Numbered from the stretch's first letter, positions 10,376 through 19,924 are shown. The stretch: 64,000 nt of DNA from Branchinecta lynchi (GCA_023053575.1 JAKZAP010000009.1:20689869-20753868), one strand, 5' to 3'. Made by a program: numbers and translations. The notes: generated by a model not told the origin, from the sequence alone.

Positions 10376-11275
10376 ATGACCCCAGCAGAATGGATTCAGA
10401 ATGGATTTGAGGAAGCCATCATTGACAGCATTGTTGCATCATACAGTGGAAAAGATTTAGTTGAAAATGCTTCTGAAAATACTGCTCTTTGTAATACAGA
10501 GCTGTGGTTTGTCACCAACAAAACAGCTGTGATGATAGAGAATGATAAACGTGGGTGTCTCCTGCTACTGGAGTTACTTGATAAGGAAAAGAAGACGTCA
10601 GGAGGCAAGAATGATCATATGTGGAAAAGAGTTGCCAGCCAGATGATGGCATGCAGCTATAATGTAGGAGATGATGGACCAAAAAAATGTGCGAATAAAT
10701 ACGCAAGCTTGCTTAGACCCTACAAGAAATATATGGATAATAAGAAACAGACTGGCAATCCACCCATGCCTGAGCCACCATTTTATGAAAAAATCTGCAA
10801 GATAAAAGGGGAGGATCACTCAATCATACCTGTACTGACAATTGACTCAATTCCAAATGAAAACAGCAAACCAACTGTTTCAAAAGCTCCGGAAAGGGAA
10901 AAGGTGGATCCCTCCAGTGACGATGATGATATTCCACCAGAACTCAGGGAAGATGACCCATATGCTTACTTACTTAACACTAATGATACTCCAGCAAAGA
11001 CCAAGGAAGGACAGAGAAAAAGAAAGTCCACAAGTCCAGCATTGGAGGGAAAAGTAAGTCCTGCGTCTGAGGGGAAAGTAGTGAAAAAGCGTCAAATCCT
11101 AACAGAAACAGTTAAAGAGATCAAAGAAAGTCGGGATAAAGAGGAGGACTGGAAAAAGGAGACGAGGGAGTTTAGGAAATGTGTCTTAGCTGAGTTCAAG
11201 CAGGAAAGGCAAGAGAAAGCAGAATTTGGGGAAAAAATGCAGGGAATGCTTGCAAATTTCCTTGCCAAACCATAG
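10376..11275 (+). CDS. Myb/SANT-like (trihelix) protein of a PIF/Harbinger transposon
   Basis: The frame is open from 10,301; ATG at 10,376 (MTPAEWIQNGFEE) is the likeliest start, giving 299 residues. A TTTTACTTTCAG acceptor-like site just upstream allows an earlier exon. The Myb/trihelix domain is at about residues 60-125, with conserved aromatics and basics in HMWKRVASQM and KKCANKYASLLRPYKKYMD. An acidic stretch (SSDDDDIPPELREDD), a basic NLS-like stretch and a Lys/Glu-rich coiled coil follow. In Harbinger transposons such proteins bind the ends and bring the transposase to the nucleus. The downstream minus-strand transposase fragment supports this. A domesticated host gene is possible because the frame is intact. 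AATAAA lies near 11,421. Confidence 0.7.
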   Translation: MTPAEWIQNGFEEAIIDSIVASYSGKDLVENASENTALCNTELWFVTNKTAVMIENDKRGCLLLLELLDKEKKTSGGKNDHMWKRVASQMMACSYNVGDDGPKKCANKYASLLRPYKKYMDNKKQTGNPPMPEPPFYEKICKIKGEDHSIIPVLTIDSIPNENSKPTVSKAPEREKVDPSSDDDDIPPELREDDPYAYLLNTNDTPAKTKEGQRKRKSTSPALEGKVSPASEGKVVKKRQILTETVKEIKESRDKEEDWKKETREFRKCVLAEFKQERQEKAEFGEKMQGMLANFLAKP

Positions 11276-11652
11276 TGAAGAAAAGTTCCTTTTGTTGAGG
11301 AAAAGTTCCTTTGTTTCGTATCCGAACATTGCCATTTTCATGGTGTTTACCTTTTTTTTACTTTTATATTTTATGTTGTTTACCATTTGCCATCTGGCAT
11401 GAAGCTGACTGATGATTATAATAAATGATGAAAATGGAAAGATTTTATTTTCAGTTAAGATATGTAGATAAAACAATGGCTAAACCAATATACACAATAA
11501 TCTGCTATTTTTTTTTTACTAGGTTCAGCCTGAGAGTTGATACTACTAACTTCTTACAAGAATGTTGGCAGGTTGTACAACAAATCGGAAAAATATCTAC
11601 CTTAAAAAGTGATTTGTCTAAACAAATTCCGAAGAACTGCAGAATTAAACAG

Positions 11653-11678
11653 GAGGGCTAGTGGGAAAGCTAGCCCTC
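11653..11678 (+). other. Hairpin before AATAAA
   Basis: GAGGGCTAG and CTAGCCCTC form a perfect 9-bp stem with an 8-nt loop, followed two bases later by AATAAA. It could be a transcript-end structure, but no transcript reaching here is evident. Confidence 0.4.
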
Positions 11679-11841
11679 AAATAAAAAGTTGCTGCTCCCT
11701 GCTCTCTCCCTGATCCCCCAGTATATCCTGATCCCTATGATCCTACAATATAGTACATACAAACTGACAGGTACATACAGAACAGTTACTGTGAGCCTTT
11801 AAAGCTAGTTGAACTAGGTTGAACTTTCAAGACATTTTTAT

Positions 11842-12135
11842 TTACGATGAACTTGCAATATGGTCCCTTTTTACATTTCCAGTACGGCTGGATCGAACAC
11901 TAGCCAGTTGTGGTGTGTTATGATTAAGCTGAGATGGATTATCTAGGTCATCAAATGCATCACTATTCATTGTGAATATGTTGTGTAACACGCAACATGA
12001 AGTGACCACTTTCGGCACAAATTCAACAAAAACATCAATCATCTGAAGTTTCCTAAAGCGTGATTTCAGGACTCCAAAACTGTGTTCAATGGAAACTTTA
12101 GTTCTGGAGTGTCTCTTCCAGTACGAGAGCAGTCG
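11842..12135 (-). pseudogene. C-terminal fragment of a Harbinger (HARBI1-like) transposase
   Basis: The minus-strand reading gives LLSYWKRHSRTK, SIEHSFGVLKSRFRKLQ and VVTSCCVLHNIF. These match the C-terminal part of DDE_Tnp_4/HARBI1 nucleases. The Glu of IEHSFG is in the position of the third catalytic acid, and the CCVLHNI helix is diagnostic. An in-frame TAA sits directly upstream, and the sequence carrying the two catalytic Asp residues is not found. This is a truncated, inactive copy, convergent with the Myb/SANT gene as in many Harbinger elements. Confidence 0.8.
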
Positions 12136-12139
12136 TTAC

Positions 12140-12929
12140 ATTGACAAAGTTGTCCAATGGAAATGAAGCATGCTCACAGTATAAAAGATAATTTTTGATG
12201 ATAGATTTGTTTCCTTCTGAAGAAACCATCGAGTTACCGTTGGCAACCGTCCAATTCAAAGTTTGCTGAAGTTGCTGACATCACAAATGAACGTTTGATT
12301 ATGCAAATTTTAATTTTACGACATTGACGTGCTTCGTTTTTTTTTTAGATTTTCATGTACTTTACTTCTCTTGTACTGATAAGTAAAAATAGCTCTCTAA
12401 TGGAAGGACTAGCACCAAAACCAGACCACACAAAGGCTGGTGGTATCTCTCCGATAAACCCGATCTGCCCCAATTGTTGACTAGGAATTAGGATATATTT
12501 ATTTTATTTTATAATTTTTGGTTATTTATTTTATGTATGTTTGATTTGTTCAGGCTGTCAGTGTGCGACTACGCCTCTATCACAAGAATTCCCTCACTGA
12601 CCAACAGACCCTCCCATGTGTGGAAAGGGCCATATTGCCGGGCCAGCTGGTACCTCTAGCCCTGGGCCCCCTCAATGCCTCAAAAGTTGCAAAAACAAAG
12701 AAAGTTTTGGGCCAGGAATGTGCCTGACTCTAAGACCTATCAGAAAATTTAGGTATTATTGAAAACTATCACCCTGGGAACTACCTGCTTATTGATTAGT
12801 GTTGAGTTTAGAAAGAAACAACGTTATCTCAATTCAAAAAGTTCGCCGTTTGCCGTTAGGAGGCGTTTTCGTGAAGTTCTCTGCAAGGCTGAAGAAATGC
12901 TGCTGCAGACGAAGATAAGAACGGAACTT
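12140..12929. other. No gene seen
   Basis: The stretch next to the transposase may hold decayed parts of it, but no catalytic motif is readable. 12,540-12,740 is GC-richer without an open frame that has family support. Confidence 0.4.
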
Positions 12930-13477
12930 AAGCATTGTCCTAATTGGTGTAATAAGGTGTATTACCGCGTATAAGACTAATTACAGATTCCTCTTTTCCT
13001 CGGAGCACGCTGTAATAAGGAGAATAGACTAGCGTTCCATTCTGGCTTATGCAGGGCCAATCAGATCGCTTGGTTGGTTCGCCAGCGGGCCGAGGAGAGG
13101 CGCAGCGTCGTCAGGGTTGCCAAAGAAAGCACAACAGTTCTACTTTGTTGGAAGCTAAAGAAACAACTTTTCTTAACAAAAACACGTTTTTGTTCTATTA
13201 CGACGGCTTTTCGTCAGTTCAAGGACCAATGCTGTCCATCCGTTATTTTAATAGCTTTTTTACAGTATAATTTGAGTTATATTGTACTCGTGTACTTCAA
13301 GTAGTACCAAGAACCTTTTCGGATATTTTTAGAGCTCGAAAAATTGTATTACCTTGGCAACACCGGAAGCCGCATTGATAAGAACCTCATGGGTTGTATT
13401 TGAACAGGCGTGTGTGTTAAGACGTAGACATCGCGTATAGCCCTATTCACCTTATTACACCAATTAGGACAATGCTT
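12930..13477. mobile_element. MITE with 30-bp perfect terminal inverted repeats
   Basis: AAGCATTGTCCTAATTGGTG plus TAATAAGGTG at 12,930-12,959 is matched exactly, inverted, at 13,448-13,477. The 548-bp unit has no transposase. The next inner bases also pair imperfectly (CGCGTATA on both sides). I see no clear target duplication, so the superfamily is open. Confidence 0.75.
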
Positions 13478-13672
13478 TAGCGGAAAGTCGGAAGATCCAC
13501 TGAAGCACTGCGGAAGCGCAGCAGGAGAAGTGTTTCAAGAAAAACGAGGCTCCGGACGAGGCTAGTGGCTTCCCGAATCTCAGCCGGGCTGGATCAGTGG
13601 TAGAGAGAAAAGGCTCATTGCGCCAAGATGGATATTGGAAGGAGGATTTTATTGAGAAGTTTTGATATGGAT

Positions 13673-13991
13673 TGTAGTGAACGATTTGGAAACCCCTGGT
13701 TAAGTATAGTCAACCCCAATTAGCAAAGTAGTACTTTCACTATTGTTTAGGTATGTGTATCCGGGTGGGTCTGTGGCGCTAGTATATAGATGTATATAGG
13801 TATTATCTATAGTAACGGGAGAAAGTAATTCTAGGAAAAGAAACGTTGTTTAAGTTTAAGTGGGAAAAAGAATAAGGATTTTTAGATAGTTGAGTTTGGA
13901 GGATCGTACGGTTCATACCGCAGAGTTGTACACCACTGTAAGTGAAGTGTTTTTCTCATTAAACTTATTAAACCACTCGGAGTTCATGACA
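13673..13991 (+). repeat. Gypsy-1 5' LTR
   Basis: 319 bp, TG...CA termini, preceded by the TGGAT duplication. As a 5' LTR it should hold the promoter and R region. It contains TATATAG motifs (about 13,782-13,797) and ATTAAA near 13,958. Confidence 0.95.
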
Positions 13992-13995
13992 TATT

Positions 13996-14013
13996 TGGTG
14001 TTCAGAAGTGTGG
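13996..14013 (+). promoter_or_regulatory. Gypsy-1 primer-binding site
   Basis: TGGTGTTCAGAAGTGTGG begins 4 bases after the LTR. It closely resembles the complement of a tRNA-Leu 3' end (TGGTGTCAGAAGTGGG type) with small insertions. The position and TGG start are seen; the leucine assignment is from memory of tRNA ends. Confidence 0.6.
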
Positions 14014-14119
14014 ATGTGAACAAACTTCTTTGAGTGAAGATTGACAGTTTACTCAATGTCAGCCATAGACAGTTATCGAATCGTGCATCCTTGTACGTGA
14101 GGTGGTGGAGTGCGTACAA

Positions 14120-14420
14120 CACATTTGGCGGTGCTTCACAGCGCATTTGGCGGTGCTTCACAGCACATCTAGTGGTGCTTCACAGCACATTTGGCGGTGC
14201 TTCACAGCAGATTTGGCGGTGCTTCACAGCAAATTTAGCGTGCTTCACAGCACATTTGGCGGTGCTTCATAGCACATCTGGCGGTGCTTCACAGCACATT
14301 TGCGGTTCTTCACAGCACATTTGTCGGTATTTCACAGCATATTTGGCGGTGCTTCACAGCACATTCGGTAGTGCTTCATAGCACGTCTGTGAGTACTTCA
14401 GAGTACATTTGACGGTGTTC
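14120..14420 (+). repeat. 22-bp tandem repeat in the Gypsy-1 leader
   Basis: About 13-14 copies of ACATTTGGCGGTGCTTCACA+GC lie head to tail between the primer-binding site and gag, with substitutions and a few 1-bp deletions. There are no spacers, so this is a minisatellite, not CRISPR. It falls in the untranslated leader, where packaging signals usually lie. Confidence 0.9.
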
Positions 14421-14510
14421 AAGCCCCAAGTTCGGTCGGGCCTATCAACACCGTTCTCTACTTGTAACGAGTCGGCGACACCATTCTTCACAGGAAGGTC
14501 CACTGACTGA

Positions 14511-16208
14511 ATGAACAAAGGCCGACGAGAAGCAGGCAGTGAAGCAGGAGCGAAGATGGATCAAGAGCAAATGTTGGAGCTGCTCAAACAGACGATGAAG
14601 CTGAACTTGGAAGCAATGCAGACGACCATGGCCGCCCTGATGCAGTCGCTCACGGCCCAGTTCGCTCCTTTGGCTCAGACCCTCCAAGAAAACCAGGCGG
14701 TCGCCCAGAATGCCCCAGTTCCTCACACAAACACGACCATTCAACTTGTTAAGTACGACGAAGGTGCTGATATCGACACGTACCTGACAACGTTTGAACG
14801 AGTGGCAACGCAGAACAATTGGGACAGAGCTACATGGGCAGTACGACTGCAAGCAGTGCTTTCTGGAAAGGCTGCCGAAGCCGTTGCTCTGGTTCCACTT
14901 TCTGAAAGCAGTAACTACGATCGAGTGAAGGAGGCTGTTCTACGAAGGTTTCGAGTCACCCCTGAGACGTATCGACATCGGTTCAGAACTACAACCAAGG
15001 AGGGCGACCAGTCATTTACCGATTTTGGTAATAAGTTGGAACAACTGATGCTCAAATGGCTCGGATGTGGAGACTATACAACAGTCAACGATGTAGGGAC
15101 GCTTCGAACATACATCGAGTCGATTCTGAGGAAGCTGGTAGTCGAACAGTACCTGATGTCCGTCCGAAGTGAACCGCTTCGTATTCGCCTGCGGGAACTC
15201 CAAGATCCTACTTTGGCCGAGATTACCAGACTATCAGAAAATGTCTGCATCGCCAGGAAGGACGAACGGGAATCCACCAAATTAACAGGAGCTACAAAAC
15301 TGGCGACTATGGAGGCCACACCTCGATGGAAAAGCGATAAGGCCAACGAGGAAAAAGGTGCAAAGCCTGAAAAATGGAAACCAGCCCGGGCAAATGGGAA
15401 CTTTCAAGGATCATGTTATCGGTGCGGGAAGAAGGGACATAGAGCAAATACATGCACAAACCCGAAGAAAGAAGAAGGATTACTCGCTAAGAGCCCTGTC
15501 CGGGACGCGAAAGAAGGGGAGTTCAGATGTGATGGAAGAATAGATGGTACGCCTGTTCAGGTTCTTATCGACTCGGGAGCAACTCTTTCAATTGTTCACA
15601 GCAGGTTTATTGGGAGCAGCCCGACTGGCGTTGTAAGCGAAACCGAAGTTTGTTGTGTTCATGGGGACCACAAGAGATATCCAGTCAGGCGGGTGCATGT
15701 TTTAGTTGGGCCTGATGGCAGTACCTTCGACGGCAACATTGAGATGGCAGTTAGCGACTCCTTGCCCGTGGACGTCATCATCGGTTGTACTTTTCCCGGA
15801 TTTTCAGATCTATACAGCTCTGTTGCCAAAGAGGGGAACACTAGATGTTCAGTTTTTCTCTCCACCAGAGCAAAAGAGTATCCTGTCAAGACAACTGAGT
15901 TCGTGGCACTTCCGGAGAACGATTTATCCCAGATCGAGGTGGTTACAGACCACAAGGAGATCAAGGAAAAGAGAAGTCGTGGATCAAAACGCGAAGAAAG
16001 GATCATTCACCTTCAAAAGCAAACCCATTCCGAAGGTATTCCAGAAGATCCTTACGTGCTGAACGCGAAGCAGCTGAAAGAACAGCAAGAAAATGATCCA
16101 TCACTATCAGGATGTTGGAAAAAGGCGAAACTTGGCAAAGAATTCAAAATCGTTCACGATATGTTGTACCATATCAGTCAGTCTAGATTAGATAATGGTG
16201 AACAGTAG
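14511..16208 (+). CDS. gag: Gypsy-1 gag-protease with start of integrase
   Basis: One 565-codon ORF from ATG 14,511. Residues about 15-65 are a helical N-terminus. Residues about 70-250 are a capsid-like region; its end (YRHRFRTT, FGNKLEQLMLKWL, VVEQYLMSVRSEPLRIRLREL) resembles the SCAN fold, which is known to derive from Gmr1-type gag. A CCHC knuckle CYRCGKKGHRANTC is at about 302. The aspartic protease motif VLIDSGATLSIVHSRF is at about 348. The ORF then runs through a linker into the integrase zinc-binding region before a TAG at 16,206. The next sense codons continue in the same frame, so this stop is premature or read through. Confidence 0.88.
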   Translation: MNKGRREAGSEAGAKMDQEQMLELLKQTMKLNLEAMQTTMAALMQSLTAQFAPLAQTLQENQAVAQNAPVPHTNTTIQLVKYDEGADIDTYLTTFERVATQNNWDRATWAVRLQAVLSGKAAEAVALVPLSESSNYDRVKEAVLRRFRVTPETYRHRFRTTTKEGDQSFTDFGNKLEQLMLKWLGCGDYTTVNDVGTLRTYIESILRKLVVEQYLMSVRSEPLRIRLRELQDPTLAEITRLSENVCIARKDERESTKLTGATKLATMEATPRWKSDKANEEKGAKPEKWKPARANGNFQGSCYRCGKKGHRANTCTNPKKEEGLLAKSPVRDAKEGEFRCDGRIDGTPVQVLIDSGATLSIVHSRFIGSSPTGVVSETEVCCVHGDHKRYPVRRVHVLVGPDGSTFDGNIEMAVSDSLPVDVIIGCTFPGFSDLYSSVAKEGNTRCSVFLSTRAKEYPVKTTEFVALPENDLSQIEVVTDHKEIKEKRSRGSKREERIIHLQKQTHSEGIPEDPYVLNAKQLKEQQENDPSLSGCWKKAKLGKEFKIVHDMLYHISQSRLDNGEQ

Positions 16209-17500
16209 CAGCTTGTTCTACCAAAGGTATGCAGAATGGCTGTTCTTAAGACCGCGCATGACATACCGATGAGCGGTCACAGAGGCCGTGCAAGAACCGC
16301 CGACCGGATCTTGCAGAGGTTCTTCTGGCCGGCCGTGCGACGGGACGTATGCCCGCTACATTCGTACTTGCGAAGTCTGTCAGCTTACGGCGAAGGTCAA
16401 GCCAAAGGAGAAAGTACCAATGAAGACAATGCCAGTGATCAGCGAGCCTTTCAGACGACTAGCTATGGACATTGTCGGTCCTTTGACTCCCTCTCGAAAT
16501 GGCTCCAAGTTTCTGCTGGTTATTTCCGACTATGGAACTAGGTATCCCGAAGTTTTCCCGTTGAGGACGACAAATGCCAGAAAAATTGCTGAGGCTCTGG
16601 AACAGTGTTTTTGTCGCCTGGGAGTCCCTGAAGAAATTTTGACTGATCAGGGGAGTAACTTCTTGTCAAAAGGTCTTCAAGATCTATACAAAATGATTGG
16701 CATCAAATCCATTAGGACGACACCGTATCATCCACAGACATGCCAAAGATTGGGACCGCTTGCTGCCTTATATCGTGTTTGCATATCGAGAAACTCCTCA
16801 GGCTTCCAGTGGGTTTAGTCCGTTTGAGATGGTCTACCGACGTCGGCCAAGAGGCCCGTTGGACATCATGAAGGAGCAGTGGGAAAGCCCTGCAGCGGAG
16901 GCAGAAAAGTACACGACAACTCCGGTTCACCACTTGCTTACAACGCGCGAAAGGCTGCGACACATTATGGGAACAGCGCAGGCCAATCTGCAGGTAGCGC
17001 AAGACCGTCAGAAAGCTTACTATGACAAGAAAACGAAACATCGAACCTTGGAGGCAGGAGAGGAGGTTCTGGTGTTACTTCCTACTGAGGCACACAAACT
17101 GGAAACCCGCTGGAAGGGCCCGTTCAAAGTAATTCGTCAAGTGAATGACGTAGACTACGAAATAGAAGTACCAGGGAGCCGGAAGGAAAGCAGAATACTT
17201 CACATTAATTTGCTGAGGAAATTTGAGAGAAGAGAGCCCGAATTCATTTTATTTAGTGGAGACAGGGATTTCGTACCTACCTTTGGTCGCCAGGAGCAGC
17301 CGGCCGAACCAGAAGTCGCGGAAGATACTATAAGACATCTGTCGATCCACCAAAAGGCGTTATTGTTAAAGCTGGTGCAAAAGTCCAAGCAGACTTTCTC
17401 CAATAAGCCGGGGAGAACTCGGCAAATGGAGCATATCATCCGAACGGGACCAGATCGTCCAGTGCATCAGAGGCCCTACCGCATTCCGCAAGCGAGGTAG
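16209..17500 (+). pseudogene. Gypsy-1 integrase, frameshifted and deleted
   Basis: The zinc-binding domain is recognisable (His pair in AHDIPMSGH, Cys pair in TCEVCQ) but split by a frameshift near 16,351. The core keeps MDIVGPLT with the first Asp and LTDQGSNF with the second. After PYHPQT the reading shifts frame and jumps to AKDWDRLLPYIVFAYRE. The segment that normally holds the third catalytic residue (the ERFN region) is gone, with a junction near 16,740. The C-terminal GPF-type module (LETRWKGPFKVIRQV, RILHINLLRKF) is intact. The frame ends at TAG 17,498-17,500. It cannot be a working integrase. Confidence 0.88.
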
Positions 17501-18721
17501 GCAGCGATTGAGAAAGAGGTAGAGCAGATGCTGGAACTGGGAGTCAGTCGACCGTCTACGAGCGCCTGGGCCAACCCGATTGTGACTGTGCCGAAATCCG
17601 ACGGATCTATCCGGTTCTGTTTAGATTTTCGAAAGCTGAACAGTGTGTCGGAATTCGATTCATATCCTCTTACGCGCATTGATGAGTTGGTTGAAACCAT
17701 AGGGATGGCGAAACATATTACTGTGCTCGACCTCACCAAAGGATACTGGCAGATTACCTTGTCGGAAGAGAGCTGCGAGAAGACCGCTTTCCAGACGCAG
17801 TCAGGCCTATACGAGTTCACGGTCATGCCGTTTGGCTTACACGGAGCGCCTGCCACGTTTCAAAGGCTTATGGATAAGATCCTTCGCAAGTCTCGGCATT
17901 TTGCAAGGGCTTATCTTGACGATTTAGTCATATTCAGCAACGGGACGTTTGAAGAGCATTAAGCACTACTGGACGACATTCTCGGAAAGATCAAGGAGGC
18001 AGGGCTAACGATAAATCTCCGCAAGTGCAAGTTTGCTCAAAGCGAGGTAGCCTACCTGGGGTTTAAAGTGGGAAGTGGTCAGCTACGACCCCTCGACGAT
18101 AAAGTCAAGGCAATAGAAAGTATGCCGCCTCCTCGCACGCAGGGCGAAGTGCGCACCTTTCTGGGGATGGTTTCGTATTACCAGCGGTTCGTCCGAGGTT
18201 TCGCAACGTTAGCCGCTCCACTCAATGATCTACTGAAGAAAAATCAACAAAAGACGGTTGTCTGGACTAAAACGTGCGAGGAGAATTCCAGGAAACTTAA
18301 GAAGGCCTTGGTGGAAGATCCCGTGCTACGCAATCCGGACTTTAACCGACCGTTCACGATCCAAAGTGACGCATCCAACACCGGCCTTGGGGCAGTTCTC
18401 ACCCAGTACTGGGAAGATGGGGAGCATCCAGTGGCCTATAAGAGCCGGAAGTTGAATCCGGCAGAAACGAGATACTCCACAATCGAGAAAGAGGCATTGG
18501 CGATGAAGTGGGGCATAGAGAGCTTTCAGTATTATTTGGCAGGAAGAAAATTTACGGTACAGACAGATCAAAACCCTCTGCGCTGGCTGAATGTTGCTCG
18601 CAGCGGCAACGCTCGCCTGTCACGTTGGGCTTTGGCCTTACAGGAGTTCAACTTTCAGATTCAGGCCCGACCAGGCAAACAAAATGCAAATGCCGACGCC
18701 CTTTCTAGGTTGCTCCCGTAA
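17501..18721 (+). pseudogene. Gypsy-1 reverse transcriptase and RNase H
   Basis: RT follows in the same frame after the TAG at 17,498. Visible motifs are MLELGVSRPSTSAWANPI, LDFRKLNSV, LDLTKGYWQ (catalytic Asp), MPFGLHGAPATFQRLMD and YLDDLVIFS (catalytic pair). A TAA at 17,960-17,962 interrupts it; the same frame resumes with LLDDILGKIKEAG and YLGFKVG. RNase H has DASNTGLGAVL (Asp), YSTIEKEALA (Glu) and TDQNPLRWL (Asp), ending NADALSRLLP and a natural stop at 18,719. Apart from the two nonsense codons the domains look whole. Confidence 0.88.
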
Positions 18722-18781
18722 AGTAGTGTAAAGTCACTGTCGAGCCTTGTACATATGTTAATAGTCCTCTCCTTTCTGTAG

Positions 18782-19249
18782 ATGTCCATCAAGTCACTGC
18801 CGGTTTCAATGCGCGGTATGCTCGAGAGCCGAACAGAGAAAGGACGAGCCTCATGGGAACTTAGAGATAGTCAGCGGGCAGATCCAGAATTACGAAGATT
18901 TTTCAACCTGCAGACCGTCGAACAGGAGGACGACAAAGGTGCGGCCTATGTCCTGCGTGAGGACACGCTATACCGGAAGACCAAGCGAGTGACGAATGGG
19001 ATGGTACATTGGCAAGTGCTGATCCCAAACAATTTTTGCGAAAGATTATTCGAAGCCAGCCACAAGCTGCCAGACCGAAACGGCCAGTTTTGTCATCGTG
19101 GCCGCAATATTATGGCAAAAATGTTGCTCACGTACGTCTATTGGCCGGGGATTCAACAGGACATTAAGAAAAGACTTGACAACTGCAGCTGTAGGAAGCC
19201 CAAGACTTTCTTTGGCGGAAGAAGAGTGCAGTTTAAAGAAAATAAGTAG
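18782..19249 (+). CDS. Extra integrase zinc-binding-like ORF after RNase H
   Basis: An intact 155-codon ORF sits 60 bp downstream of pol. Residues 30-60 (DPELRRFF, VLREDTLYRK) and 75-135 (VLIPNNFCERLFEASHK, CHRGRNIM, YVYWPGIQQDIKKRL, CSC) follow the pattern of the linker plus H2C2 domain that precedes a gypsy integrase core. That is the canonical position of integrase in ordinary gypsy elements. The His spacing is long and the Cys pair is CxC, not CxxC, so zinc binding is doubtful. No catalytic core follows. I read it as a second, vestigial or repurposed copy of the module at about 16,060-16,400. Confidence 0.65.
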   Translation: MSIKSLPVSMRGMLESRTEKGRASWELRDSQRADPELRRFFNLQTVEQEDDKGAAYVLREDTLYRKTKRVTNGMVHWQVLIPNNFCERLFEASHKLPDRNGQFCHRGRNIMAKMLLTYVYWPGIQQDIKKRLDNCSCRKPKTFFGGRRVQFKENK

Positions 19250-19276
19250 TGAACACTCATCCGAGGAGGGTTGACT

Positions 19277-19291
19277 TTGGGGGGGGAGGAA
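19277..19291 (+). promoter_or_regulatory. Gypsy-1 polypurine tract
   Basis: A purine run of mostly G ending GGAGGAA lies directly against the 3' LTR, the usual primer site for plus-strand DNA synthesis. Confidence 0.8.
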
Positions 19292-19610
19292 TGTAGTGAA
19301 CGATTTGGGAACCCCTGGTTAAGTATAGTCAACCCCAATTAGCAAAGTAGTACTTTCACTATTGTTTAGGTATGTGTATCCGGGTGGGTCTGTGGCGCTA
19401 GTATATAGATGTATATAGGTATTATCTATAGTAACGGGAGAAAGTAATTCTAGGAAAAGAAACGTTGTTTAAGTTTGAGTGGGAAAAAGAATAAGGATTT
19501 TTAGGTAGTTGAGTTTGGAGGATCGTACGGTTCATACCGCAGAGTTGTACAGCACTGTAAGTGAAGTGTTTTTCTCATTAAACTTATTAAACCACTCGGA
19601 GTTCATGACA
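19292..19610 (+). repeat. Gypsy-1 3' LTR
   Basis: 319 bp, differing from the 5' LTR at four positions, followed by the TGGAT duplication. Confidence 0.95.
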
Positions 19611-19615
19611 TGGAT

Positions 19616-19924
19616 TTAAATGAAAGAGGTTGAACGGAGTGGGGGTGGACGCTTGTGATCGCCCACGATTGTCAAAAATTTATTTCGGACATGTCCTGAA
19701 TCAGTGAACGTCACTCGGTGTTGCTGGTGGAGGAGGAGCCAGTGACACTCTCGAGAGTTACACAGATAGCACACTTCGCTGCTGGTGATCTTGAGTCCCA
19801 ATCTGGTGCACCTTCATTAGGTGCAAGCCAAACGATTATGTGGTTCAGCCTGGAACAAGCGGAGAAAATTCGCAGGTAAAGACCGTTACGATGTCTTTAA
19901 AGAAGTGCCAGCTTTTAATAGTCA
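19616..19924. other. Flank between Gypsy-1 and the 1.2-kb repeat
   Basis: Unique-looking sequence of moderate GC content. No exon with both splice signals and a supported frame was found. Confidence 0.4.

Larger units (their letters stand above)
13673..19610 (+). mobile_element. Gmr1-type Ty3/gypsy LTR retrotransposon (Gypsy-1)
   Basis: A complete but defective 5.94-kb element. LTRs of 319 bp at each end start TGTAGTGAAC and end TTCATGACA. TGGAT target duplications flank it at 13,668-13,672 and 19,611-19,615. The domain order is gag, protease, integrase, RT, RNase H. Integrase before RT is Ty1/copia-like order in a gypsy-type RT, the hallmark of the Gmr1 group. The LTRs differ at 4 of 319 positions (three A/G, one C/G), so insertion is recent, yet pol carries several stops, a frameshift and a deletion. 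It was therefore probably copied in trans or decayed quickly. Joining its flanks restores an uninterrupted local sequence (...GATATGGATTTAAATG...). Confidence 0.92.

Noticed and set aside
13580..13605. tRNA gene (CTGGATCAGTGGTAGAG resembles an A box)
   Set aside because: No B box or cloverleaf follows; at most a SINE-head remnant.
14120..14420. CRISPR-like regularly spaced short repeats
   Set aside because: Units are contiguous with no spacers, lie in an LTR-element leader, and the DNA is eukaryotic.
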